Positions 1 to 5,438 of a DNA stretch of 5,438 bases are shown piece by piece. Origin of the DNA: Marinospirillum sp. (lineage in GTDB: Bacteria; Pseudomonadota; Gammaproteobacteria; Pseudomonadales; Halomonadaceae); contig NZ_JACUUA010000212.1 of NCBI RefSeq assembly GCF_014859565.1, positions 1 through 5,438 of the forward strand, given 5' to 3'. Each line of letters begins with the position of its first letter. The first letter of the stretch is position 1. A model generated the notes under the pieces. The model was given only the letters and a program-made list of their open reading frames with translations, searched no databases and had not been told where the DNA came from. The translations under genes were made by a program, and so were the position numbers.

Positions 1-980
1 TGGGTTGGATCTTCCATCTCCAGTGCCATTACATTTAGCCAGGCAACAAAGGTGGATTGTGGTCGCACGTAACCAATTTGCGGAAAGTCCCGCAGCCAGT
101 TTTCGAGTAAATCCAGATTGGCATTCAGGTGTTGTTTGAGCCCCTCCAGCCAGGCATGGCCTTCCTGCCAGGCTGCATCAGCGGCCAGAAGTCCCAGATA
201 ATTCATGTCTGGCATCAACCCACGCATGAATTGCTGATAGGTGGCTCGAAGTTCTGGGTTGGGAATCACCGCCACCGCACAGGACAAACCAGCAATGTTA
301 AAGGTTTTACTGGGTGCCATCAGAGTCACGGATCGTTGGGCAGCAGCTTCACTGATACTGGCAAAAGGGTGATGACGTAATCCCGGTTCCAGCACCAGAT
401 CCGCCCAGATTTCATCCGAAATCACCAGCAGATCCTTGGCTTCCGCCAGTGCAACCAGCTGCTGTAATTCTTCACGGCTGTACACTTTGCCGGTCGGATT
501 CTGCGGATTACACAGCAGAAGGGCTTTGGTTTGTGATTGCAAGCTGCTGGCAAGCTCTGTTGTTGTCAGAGAAACAGGCACATCCACCACCGGACGATGC
601 CGCACCTTGCCCAACACCCGAATCGGTGGATACACCGGTGTTTGCACCAGCAGGCCTTCATCAGGTTTTAACCAAGCCTCCACCGCCAGATTAAAACCCG
701 GCACCACACCGGGAAGCCACACCAGCCACTCAGGTTTCACCGTCCAGTCATACTGGTGAGCACACCAGTCAACAAAAGCCTGAACAAGGCTTTGAGGCAC
801 CTCACCGTAACCAAATACACCTCGGTTGGCCGCGTTGGCAATCACCTGTTGCACTGCCGGTGGTGAGGCCAGATCCATGTCGGCCACCCACATGGGGATT
901 ACGTCCTGCTGTTCATAACGCTGCCATTTAAGGCTGGCCGTTCCCTTGCGGTTAATCGGTGTAGTGAAATCAAGATTCAT
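1..980 (-). CDS. MalY/PatB-family PLP-dependent C-S lyase / aminotransferase (C-terminus cut by window edge)
   Basis: Fold-type I PLP enzyme of the aminotransferase class I/II superfamily. Family members cleave C-S bonds (cystathionine or cysteine to pyruvate, ammonia and a thiol) in the cytoplasm. The reading frame was translated by hand: 326 residues are visible of a usual ~385-395, so about 60 C-terminal residues lie left of the window. Visible hallmarks are MWVADMDL (residues 30-37), typical of MalY/PatB; CNPQNPTG (157-164); the PLP-contacting SDEIWADL (188-195); and SKTFNIAGL, with K225 the expected Schiff-base lysine. The start at 980 is supported by CTAAGG at 991-996, ten bases upstream. 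The gene is divergent from the thioesterase at 1122. MalY also represses the maltose regulon in E. coli, but nothing here suggests that role. Subfamily assignment is good; the real substrate is not known. An ordinary aminotransferase is the main alternative. Confidence 0.9.
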   Translation of the reverse strand, partial: MNLDFTTPINRKGTASLKWQRYEQQDVIPMWVADMDLASPPAVQQVIANAANRGVFGYGEVPQSLVQAFVDWCAHQYDWTVKPEWLVWLPGVVPGFNLAVEAWLKPDEGLLVQTPVYPPIRVLGKVRHRPVVDVPVSLTTTELASSLQSQTKALLLCNPQNPTGKVYSREELQQLVALAEAKDLLVISDEIWADLVLEPGLRHHPFASISEAAAQRSVTLMAPSKTFNIAGLSCAVAVIPNPELRATYQQFMRGLMPDMNYLGLLAADAAWQEGHAWLEGLKQHLNANLDLLENWLRDFPQIGYVRPQSTFVAWLNVMALEMEDPT

Positions 981-999
981 TGTATTTATACCTTAGAAG

Positions 1000-1012
1000 C
1001 AAAATTTTGATT
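1000..1012 (-). promoter_or_regulatory. IHF-like site
   Basis: Read on the minus strand this is AATCAAAATTTTG, which fits the IHF consensus WATCAANNNNTTR at every defined position. It lies 20-32 bases upstream of the C-S lyase start, where DNA bending could affect initiation. Such short AT-rich matches arise often by chance, so this is only a candidate. Confidence 0.2.
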
Positions 1013-1032
1013 TGCCGAAAAGCAAAAAACCA

Positions 1033-1048
1033 TTTACGTTAACGTCAA
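1033..1048. promoter_or_regulatory. Palindromic operator-like site with ACGTTAACGT core
   Basis: TTTACGTTAACGTCAA is a 16-base palindrome with seven of eight base pairs symmetric and a perfect 10-base core at 1036-1045. It sits near the middle of the divergent spacer, 53 bases from the C-S lyase start and 73 from the thioesterase start. From memory, it resembles operators of the MerR-family regulator LiuR, which controls branched-chain amino acid and acyl-CoA catabolism in gammaproteobacteria. That would suit an acyl-CoA thioesterase, but no regulator gene is in the window. Confidence 0.35.
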
Positions 1049-1093
1049 GATTACCCTTAACCACTTTTTTGATTGTTATCTTTTTGTTATTTA

Positions 1094-1107
1094 TTGACTG
1101 AAATCAA
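1094..1107. promoter_or_regulatory. FNR/Anr-like box upstream of thioesterase
   Basis: TTGACTGAAATCAA matches nine of the ten defined bases of the FNR/Anr consensus TTGAT-N4-ATCAA; the fifth base is C instead of T. It ends 14 bases before the thioesterase ATG and just before its GGAG, a position where a bound regulator would repress rather than activate that gene. A weaker second match, TTGATTGTTATCTT (1069-1082, eight of ten), has its centre 25 bases away. No FNR gene is present here, and the DNA is AT-rich. Confidence 0.3.
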
Positions 1108-1121
1108 TCTGGAGACACTGC

Positions 1122-1523
1122 ATGTTCACCTACGCCTTAACCCCCGGCTTCACCGATACCGATGCCCTGGGGCACATCAACAACACTCGCCTACCGGTTT
1201 GGTTTGAGCTGGCGCGTAACGATGTATTCCGCCTGTTTACACCGGATCTTGATCCCAAAAAATGGGAGCTGATTCTGGCACGTATTGAGGTGGATTTTGT
1301 CGGGGAGTTGTTTTACGGCGAAAATGTGGAAATTCGTACCTACATTGAGCGTATCGGCAAAAGCTCGTTCACTGTTGGCCAGGAGGCCTGGCAACACGGC
1401 AGACTGGGTGCCAAAGGTCAGGCCATACTGGTGCACTATTGTTTTGGAGATAAAGCATCCAAACCCATCGAAGGTGAGCTGCGTAAAAACCTTGAAGCAC
1501 ACCTACGCCCAGAAAACAGCTGA
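1122..1523 (+). CDS. 4HBT (hot-dog fold) acyl-CoA thioesterase
   Basis: Predicted cytoplasmic thioester hydrolase of the 4-hydroxybenzoyl-CoA thioesterase / YbgC / FadM family, which cleaves acyl-CoA (or acyl-ACP) to free acid and CoA. The protein has 133 residues, the normal size for a single hot-dog domain acting as a dimer or tetramer. The signature lies near the N-terminus: FTDTDALGHINN (residues 10-21), with D14 aligned to the family's catalytic aspartate, followed by the long helix containing WFELAR (27-32). The central strands (about 51-107) and the closing segment ending in LRKNLEAHL fit the fold. The start is supported by GGAG at 1111-1114, seven bases upstream. The gene stands alone on the plus strand, and a GC-rich hairpin follows the stop. 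Chain-length preference cannot be told; FadM-like and YbgC-like roles are both possible. Confidence 0.9.
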   Translation: MFTYALTPGFTDTDALGHINNTRLPVWFELARNDVFRLFTPDLDPKKWELILARIEVDFVGELFYGENVEIRTYIERIGKSSFTVGQEAWQHGRLGAKGQAILVHYCFGDKASKPIEGELRKNLEAHLRPENS

Positions 1524-1535
1524 TCACCAGTATCG

Positions 1536-1555
1536 CCCCCGTTTAAAACCGGGGG
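1536..1555 (+). terminator. GC-rich hairpin after the thioesterase gene, possible terminator
   Basis: CCCCCG (1536-1541) pairs with CGGGGG (1550-1555) around an eight-base AT-rich loop, 12 bases after the thioesterase stop. The run after the stem is only moderately T-rich on the plus strand (AGTCTTGTGCCTTTT) and absent on the minus strand, so it most likely ends the plus-strand transcript inefficiently. It lies between two converging genes and may act on both. Confidence 0.5.
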
Positions 1556-1585
1556 AGTCTTGTGCCTTTTATACGCGGGAATCCA

Positions 1586-2074
1586 TCAGAAGTGGAAAAT
1601 CACACCCAGATGTGGCCGGAAAACCAAAGGCAGGCTACTGCTGCTGTTTTCTGGTGTATCCACTCCATAAACAGTGCCAACCGAGCCAGTAATCACCGCC
1701 CAGCGGCTTAGTGGAATTTCATAACCAACACGAATATCCATACCTAACTCGGAGCTCACACCGGAAGATCCATTCCAGTAAGAAACACCCAGCTGATAAA
1801 AGCTGCCACTCAGGTATTTTTCGTTGTAACGCTTGAAGCCAGCTTCATACATCTGGTACTGATCACCATCCGCAATACCCACCACAAGTGCAGACCGACG
1901 ACCTGTGGAAACCTGCCAGGATAGATTTAACTGATCACCATCTTGCGCCTGATCCAGGTAACGCACTGCATCAAAACCGATACCATGACTGGTTCTTGCT
2001 TCTGCCACAGTTGCCAGCCCCAGAAGAGGAACCAGCAGACCTGCCGCCAGCAATGCCTTAATGCGTAACAACAT
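1586..2074 (-). CDS. Small secreted protein, predicted 8-strand outer-membrane beta-barrel, function unknown
   Basis: I do not recognise the family. The 162-residue product starts with a clear Sec signal peptide: basic RIK at 4-6, a hydrophobic core at about 7-23, and a likely cleavage after A-E-A at residue 26. The cysteine-free mature part of about 136 residues has alternating polar and hydrophobic stretches rich in G, Y, W and S, such as GIGFDAVRY (31-39) and FYQLGVSYW. It ends in GVIFHF, with the C-terminal phenylalanine typical of BAM-assembled outer-membrane proteins. About eight strands can be drawn, as in OmpX- or OmpA-sized barrels. A strong ribosome binding site AGGAG (2081-2085) lies six bases before the ATG. 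The gene follows tmcA after 71 bases on the same strand and may share its transcript. The barrel call is inferred from pattern; a soluble periplasmic beta protein is the alternative. Confidence 0.75.
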   Translation of the reverse strand: MLLRIKALLAAGLLVPLLGLATVAEARTSHGIGFDAVRYLDQAQDGDQLNLSWQVSTGRRSALVVGIADGDQYQMYEAGFKRYNEKYLSGSFYQLGVSYWNGSSGVSSELGMDIRVGYEIPLSRWAVITGSVGTVYGVDTPENSSSSLPLVFRPHLGVIFHF

Positions 2075-2124
2075 GAACTACTCCTGAAAAAGTGATCCGG
2101 GGAGCCGGTAAAGCCCAGCATCTT

Positions 2125-2143
2125 AAAATAAAAGCACCCTGCT
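2125..2143 (-). terminator. Weak hairpin plus T-run just after tmcA
   Basis: On the minus strand, directly after the tmcA stop, AGCA-GGG-TGCT (2143-2133) forms a four-base-pair stem followed by TTTATTTT. The stem is too short for a strong terminator, so it may only attenuate read-through from tmcA into the downstream barrel gene. Confidence 0.25.
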
Positions 2144-2145
2144 GC

Positions 2146-4314
2146 CTACTGTAACAATGCTCTGAGTTGACCGCGCAACTGACGATCCAGTTCCTTTTTA
2201 CCTTTTATACCCAGCTGTTGCTGCAAGGTTGCTTCCGAATGGTGTTGCAGCAACAGCTGTATCCAGGGATGCAAACCTTGCTGCTGTGGTGACTGCTGCA
2301 ACTGCAACAACAACCAGCGCTTAAGAGCGGTACGTATCAATATCAGAGGCCGATGCCCCTGAGAATAAGCATAAAGATCCCGTTGATCCTGATCATTCAA
2401 CGGTTCACAAATACTCAGCAAAGGATGCAACAACTCAGCTACCAAGGGGGCGGGCAACTGCTGTAATGCAATCGGCAACAAATCCAGCAGAGTTTCTGCA
2501 AAACGTTGTTGTAAAGCCCGTTGTAACTGCTGGCCTGCCGTTGTTAATGCCAACACCACCTGCAGGGTGTGCTCACCACTGGCCTGATCCCGCGTAATAC
2601 CCACCCGCACTGGTAGATACCCGGCTTGTTGCCAGAAGCCCAGAAGACTATCTGTGACTCCAAAACTGCTGCCCAGCAGATCCACTTCTTTTTTCTGCTG
2701 CGCCTGTTGCTGCACAAAATCCAGCAACTGCTGACCCACACCTTGCCCCTGCAACAACGGATGCACCAGAATACGCTGCACTCGCCACCAATGCAGCTGT
2801 GCGGCCTGCACCACACCGGCATGAAAGGTCAGCGATTGTGCCAACAAATGCCCTTGTGGGCGGCGCTGCCCCATAAAAATAGCTTCGGCCAGCTCGGTAT
2901 CAAACCCACCTTCTTCCTGAATCAGCACCAGCCCCACTGGCACCTTCCCTTGCCAGGCGCAGGCCAGATGTACACCCGGTGCATCCAGTAACTGCCGGAA
3001 ATCATCTGGCGTAGTGCGGTAGTGTGCCAGCACCAGCAGACCAAACACCTGCCCGAGCAGTGATTCATCGGCCAACAGGCTCTGGCGATCCAGCCAATGG
3101 ATCTGTAGTTCTGATAACAAGGCGGGATCTGGGTCAGTGACTTCGGCATCCAACAGCAATAAACGATTAATCAGCGGTTCAAGAGGATCATCCGGTGCCC
3201 AGCGTAAGGGTTCTTGCAAGGTCAGGGATAACCAGCCCGGTGCCTGCTGATCCAGATGACGGGTAAAACGCAGCGCAAAACCTCGACCATTACCTTCATA
3301 ACCCTGCTGAGTGGTGGCAAACACACTGCGCGGATAATGCTGCAACAACTTCTGCAACACCGGCACCGGCAGCGCAGCCGCTTCATCCACCAGCAACAGA
3401 TCAGCAGCGGGTCGTTCCTGCAGTAAAGCATCCGGTGCCATAAATCGAATACGCTCAATCAAACCCGATGGCAAATCCTGCAAACGGGCAAATACCGCTT
3501 CGGCGGCATCCCGTGACGGTGCTGTCAGCAGCAGGTTTTTTTGTGGTTCATGCAATACCAATGCCCGCAACACCAGACCCAGCGCACCACTCTTGCCACG
3601 CCCCCGATTAGCAGTCACCACCACCGGCACGGAAGGCTTTTGCCAGACCCAGCTCAATAATTGTTGCACTAAGGCCGCCTGATCTGCACTAACTGCACCC
3701 AGTGGCCAGCTCATGGGCTGATGGATTTCAGTGGCAGGAGGTAAATGCCAGTTACCCAGCTGACCTTGCAACTGATGCCAGCGTGGTACATCCGCTGCCA
3801 GCAACAACTGCTCACAGCGCTGCAGAAAGTGACAGGACAGATGCTCTGTTGTATGTGGCCAGTGGGCAAGGCGGCGATAATCCGGATCGGGCACCAAAGA
3901 CCAATCCAGCGGTGTCAGCAACAACAACACACCACCAGCCTGCAGTGTGCCGGACAAGGCACCCAGCGCATCCGGATGCAGTCCGGTAAAAGCATCCAGC
4001 ACCAGCACCTGCTGTTCACTACCCAACCGATGACGGCCTCTTGAGGCAGGCAACAGCTCCATGCCCGCGGGTAAATCCGGCGCATCACCAGCCTCTGAGA
4101 CAGCCTGCACCCAGCAACCCGTCAAAGGCCGATCCTGCAATTGCTGCAGGCGCTCCAACCACCGCAAGGCAGTTGTACAACACCAATCAGCCTCACCCTG
4201 CAACCAGATAAGCTGACGAAAACGGTGTTTTTTCAGGTCTTGCAACCAGTTAATCAAGGTGGTTTCAGTGGGCATGGAATCGAACCGGGATACATCCATG
4301 TTGTTATTACTCAT
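2146..4314 (-). CDS. tmcA: tRNA(Met) cytidine acetyltransferase TmcA
   Basis: Uses acetyl-CoA and ATP or GTP to make N4-acetylcytidine at wobble position 34 of elongator tRNA-Met, which helps prevent AUA misreading. Residues are numbered from the ATG at 4314 (722 aa). The N-terminal region (about 1-200) fits the DUF1726-type domain. The RecD-like helicase/ATPase module carries Walker A TANRGRGKSG (234-243, K241) and Walker B LLVDEAAALP (307-316). The GNAT domain carries the acetyl-CoA loop LQGQGVG (521-527) after RILVHP. The helical C-terminal part is the tRNA-binding region. E. coli TmcA has 671 residues; the extra length is partly in glutamine-rich stretches. I chose the ATG at 4314 because GGAG at 4321-4324 is six bases upstream; an ATG at 4326, overlapping the lpxL stop by one base, and a TTG at 4329 are alternatives. 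The gene directly follows lpxL. Confidence 0.96.
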   Translation of the reverse strand: MSNNNMDVSRFDSMPTETTLINWLQDLKKHRFRQLIWLQGEADWCCTTALRWLERLQQLQDRPLTGCWVQAVSEAGDAPDLPAGMELLPASRGRHRLGSEQQVLVLDAFTGLHPDALGALSGTLQAGGVLLLLTPLDWSLVPDPDYRRLAHWPHTTEHLSCHFLQRCEQLLLAADVPRWHQLQGQLGNWHLPPATEIHQPMSWPLGAVSADQAALVQQLLSWVWQKPSVPVVVTANRGRGKSGALGLVLRALVLHEPQKNLLLTAPSRDAAEAVFARLQDLPSGLIERIRFMAPDALLQERPAADLLLVDEAAALPVPVLQKLLQHYPRSVFATTQQGYEGNGRGFALRFTRHLDQQAPGWLSLTLQEPLRWAPDDPLEPLINRLLLLDAEVTDPDPALLSELQIHWLDRQSLLADESLLGQVFGLLVLAHYRTTPDDFRQLLDAPGVHLACAWQGKVPVGLVLIQEEGGFDTELAEAIFMGQRRPQGHLLAQSLTFHAGVVQAAQLHWWRVQRILVHPLLQGQGVGQQLLDFVQQQAQQKKEVDLLGSSFGVTDSLLGFWQQAGYLPVRVGITRDQASGEHTLQVVLALTTAGQQLQRALQQRFAETLLDLLPIALQQLPAPLVAELLHPLLSICEPLNDQDQRDLYAYSQGHRPLILIRTALKRWLLLQLQQSPQQQGLHPWIQLLLQHHSEATLQQQLGIKGKKELDRQLRGQLRALLQ

Positions 4315-4320
4315 GCCCAA

Positions 4321-4324
4321 CTCC
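4321..4324 (-). promoter_or_regulatory. Ribosome binding site deciding the tmcA start
   Basis: Minus-strand GGAG lies six bases before the ATG at 4314. The upstream in-frame ATG at 4326 shares its A with the lpxL stop (TGATG) but has no good Shine-Dalgarno sequence before it, so it would depend on translational coupling. The downstream ATG is therefore preferred, although coupled use of both is possible. Confidence 0.5.
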
Positions 4325-4325
4325 A

Positions 4326-5243
4326 TCAATAAACACCAGGATCAGCCGGATCAGGACGGGTTTTAAAACGCCGGTGCATCCACATGTATTGCTCTGGGTG
4401 AACCCGGATCAGCTGCTCAATCACCTGATTAACCAGGGTTGCATCAACCACATCATCACCCGATGGAAAGTTCTCTAAAGGTGGCAGATATTCCAGGGTA
4501 TAGGTACGGTTATCTGGATTACGGTGTATACGCAGGGGTAATACAGGTGCGCCGGTCATACGTGCCATCCGTGATGTCATGGTGATACTGGCTGCCTGCA
4601 CACCAAAAAAGGGTGCAAATACACTGACCTTGCGACCAAAATCCTGATCGGGCGAATACCAGGCAGCATGACCCTGTCGAACCCGACGCACCAGGCCTTT
4701 TAAATCGTGACGGTCAATCATCTGATCAAAGTGTTTTTGCCGACCCTTGAGAATAAAGCGATCAAAAACCGGGTTTTTGTGAGGTTTATAAATGGCATCC
4801 ACCTTGTAAAACAAACCATGTAATGCCCCGCCCAGATCCATCACGGAAAAATGGATACCCAGAATAATGGCACCCTTGCCTTGTGCCAGTGCTTTATCCA
4901 GATGTTCACGACAGGTAAAAGTAATACGATCTTTCAGGAAGGACACATCACGCACCAGACCGGTTGCGATTTCCAGTGTACCAATGCCATTGGCCAGAAA
5001 AATATCCCGCACCATCTGCTGTTGCTCTTGTGGTGTTTTTTCCGGGAAACACAGGCGCACATTCACCTCAGTGAAATGCCTGCGCTCTCGCGCAACCAGT
5101 AATGCCAGATAACCGATACCCTTGCCCAAGGCTATTTTTAACGGCCAAGGCAACCAGGCTGTCAGATGCAAGGCTCCAATCGCTAGCCAGGTTAACCAGT
5201 AGCGAGGATGTAGTGGATTTTTTGGGTAGTTCCTTTTTGCCAT
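4326..5243 (-). CDS. lpxL: Kdo2-lipid IVA acyltransferase, LpxL/HtrB family (lipid A biosynthesis)
   Basis: Inner-membrane enzyme that transfers a secondary acyl chain (laurate in E. coli, from acyl-ACP) onto Kdo2-lipid IVA in late lipid A synthesis. From the ATG at 5243 the product has 305 residues, against 306 for E. coli LpxL. LHPRYWLTWL (11-20) begins the N-terminal membrane anchor (about 16-34) and nearly matches the E. coli sequence. The catalytic HX4D/E motif is HFSVMD (H131, D136). WYSPDQDFG (195-203) with SVFAPFFG and the C-terminal PEQYMWMHRRFKTRP (283-297) are family hallmarks. A longer frame from GTG at 5315 was rejected because its extra 24 residues resemble nothing in the family. 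No strong Shine-Dalgarno precedes the ATG (only GGGCTGG). The stop overlaps or nearly abuts the tmcA start. LpxP-like and LpxM-like roles are less likely by motif; acyl-chain preference is not predictable. Confidence 0.95.
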   Translation of the reverse strand: MAKRNYPKNPLHPRYWLTWLAIGALHLTAWLPWPLKIALGKGIGYLALLVARERRHFTEVNVRLCFPEKTPQEQQQMVRDIFLANGIGTLEIATGLVRDVSFLKDRITFTCREHLDKALAQGKGAIILGIHFSVMDLGGALHGLFYKVDAIYKPHKNPVFDRFILKGRQKHFDQMIDRHDLKGLVRRVRQGHAAWYSPDQDFGRKVSVFAPFFGVQAASITMTSRMARMTGAPVLPLRIHRNPDNRTYTLEYLPPLENFPSGDDVVDATLVNQVIEQLIRVHPEQYMWMHRRFKTRPDPADPGVY

Positions 5244-5272
5244 GATGCCAGCCCAGTTCGAATTAGAAAGGC

Positions 5273-5278
5273 ATTGTA
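5273..5278 (-). promoter_or_regulatory. Candidate -10 element for the lpxL-tmcA operon
   Basis: Minus-strand TACAAT matches five of six bases of the sigma70 -10 consensus and lies 29 bases before the lpxL ATG, giving a short leader. No convincing -35 element occurs 16-18 bases upstream and there is no extended -10 TG, so the call is weak. A promoter is expected here because the terminator at 5412-5438 should stop transcription arriving from upstream. Confidence 0.25.
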
Positions 5279-5370
5279 ACCCACCAAATCGAGTAGTAGG
5301 GGGAGTTACCTCCACAGTCTATCAAACAACTTCTTCACCCACTGCGACCGCCACCACGCGGGATCGGAAC

Positions 5371-5406
5371 AGCGCCTGTCGCGGCGCTACGCGCCATGCC
5401 TGGCGC
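5371..5406. repeat. Tandem GC-rich inverted repeats (REP-like hairpin pair)
   Basis: Two adjacent hairpins can be drawn: AGCGCC (5371-5376) with GGCGCT (5383-5388) around a six-base loop, and GCGCCA (5391-5396) with TGGCGC (5401-5406) around a TGCC loop. A competing hairpin, GGCGC-TAC-GCGCC (5383-5395), links them. The stretch is much more GC-rich than its flanks and sits between a terminator and the lpxL leader, as REP/BIME-type elements often do. Whether it is a dispersed repeat cannot be told from one copy. Confidence 0.5.
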
Positions 5407-5411
5407 ACAAC

Positions 5412-5438
5412 AAAAAACCCAGCTTTAAGGGCTGGGTT
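5412..5438 (-). terminator. Rho-independent terminator of a minus-strand gene beyond the right edge
   Basis: On the minus strand, AACCCAGC (5438-5431), a seven-base loop and GCTGGGTT (5423-5416) form a perfect eight-base-pair stem whose last Ts run on into TTTT (5415-5412), six Ts in all. This is a textbook intrinsic terminator. It should end a gene upstream on the minus strand, outside this window, and separates that gene from lpxL. The plus-strand side also begins a T-run at the window edge, so it may work in both directions. Confidence 0.85.

Larger units (their letters stand above)
981..1121. promoter_or_regulatory. Divergent intergenic region between the C-S lyase and thioesterase genes
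   Basis: This 141-base AT-rich spacer must hold the promoters of both divergent genes. No strong sigma70 pair is evident. The best plus-strand candidate is TTGATT (1069-1074), a 17-base spacer, then TATTGA (1092-1097), whose -10 matches only half the consensus. Several symmetric sequences lie here and are listed separately: CAAAATTTTG (1000-1009), ACGTTAACGT (1036-1045) and TTGAC-N4-ATCAA (1094-1107). The thioesterase ribosome binding site GGAG is at 1111-1114, seven bases before its ATG. The regulatory role follows from gene orientation; individual sites are candidates. Confidence 0.6.

Noticed and set aside
129..759. Several plus-strand open frames opposite the C-S lyase gene
   Set aside because: They are antisense to a gene with intact catalytic motifs; their products look like low-complexity shadow translations.
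981..990. TATAAA-like -10 box just before the C-S lyase start
   Set aside because: It is only a few bases from the ATG, which would make the transcript nearly leaderless, and no -35 element sits at the right distance; the nearby CTAAGG is better read as the ribosome binding site.
1285..1692. Plus-strand open frame overlapping the thioesterase and the end of the barrel gene
   Set aside because: It lies out of frame inside the well-supported thioesterase gene, has no ribosome binding site, and shows no domain features.
1586..2074. Barrel protein as a PagL lipid A deacylase or PagP palmitoyltransferase
   Set aside because: Size and location would fit, but the PagL HxSN-type catalytic signature is absent and no PagP-like active-site arrangement is visible.
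5244..5315. N-terminal extension of lpxL from GTG at 5315
   Set aside because: The 24 extra residues have no resemblance to LpxL N-termini, whereas the ATG at 5243 gives 305 residues and the expected anchor position. The GGAGG just after the GTG is better read as part of a GGAG-GTAA-CTCC inverted repeat.
5322..5438. Minus-strand open frame running in from the right edge and stopping at 5322, ending in VAVAVGEEVV
   Set aside because: It reads straight through the perfect terminator stem and the GC-rich inverted repeats. The only nearby start is a GTG at 5408 without a ribosome binding site. More likely non-coding, although a partial gene end cannot be fully excluded from this window.
5371..5438. 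Integron attC-like site
   Set aside because: The hairpins lack the required GTTRRRY and RYYYAAC core sequences, and there is no cassette-like gene arrangement.

Overview
The window reads as ordinary chromosome of a Gram-negative gammaproteobacterium. The strongest evidence is a Kdo-dependent lipid A acyltransferase closely matching E. coli LpxL in layout and length, and a TmcA-type tRNA-Met cytidine acetyltransferase, an enzyme typical of gammaproteobacteria. Base composition is near 50% G+C. A marine or Oceanospirillales-like genus would fit, but this is a guess; nothing here fixes the genus. I see no phage, transposon, CRISPR, tRNA or rRNA.

Layout from left to right. Positions 1-980 (minus) hold a MalY/PatB-type PLP-dependent C-S lyase/aminotransferase whose C-terminus is cut by the window edge. 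A 141-base AT-rich divergent intergenic region (981-1121) follows, with several palindromic, operator-like sequences. Positions 1122-1523 (plus) encode a small hot-dog (4HBT) acyl-CoA thioesterase, followed by a GC-rich hairpin. Converging on it, 1586-2074 (minus) encodes a small secreted protein of unknown function, predicted to be an outer-membrane beta-barrel. Upstream of that on the same strand are tmcA (2146-4314) and lpxL (4326-5243), which nearly abut and are probably co-transcribed in the order lpxL, tmcA and perhaps the barrel gene. The right end (5244-5438) has no convincing gene. It holds GC-rich inverted repeats and a clear Rho-independent terminator for a minus-strand gene lying beyond the window.

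Functionally, the minus-strand cluster joins one envelope enzyme (LpxL, last steps of lipid A synthesis), one RNA-modification enzyme (TmcA, ac4C at the wobble base of elongator tRNA-Met) and one probable outer-membrane protein. The MalY/PatB-like enzyme and the thioesterase are divergently transcribed and may share regulation. No clearly novel multi-gene system is visible. The points most worth a second look are the uncharacterised barrel gene, the operator-like sequences at 1000-1107, and the hairpin cluster at the right edge.
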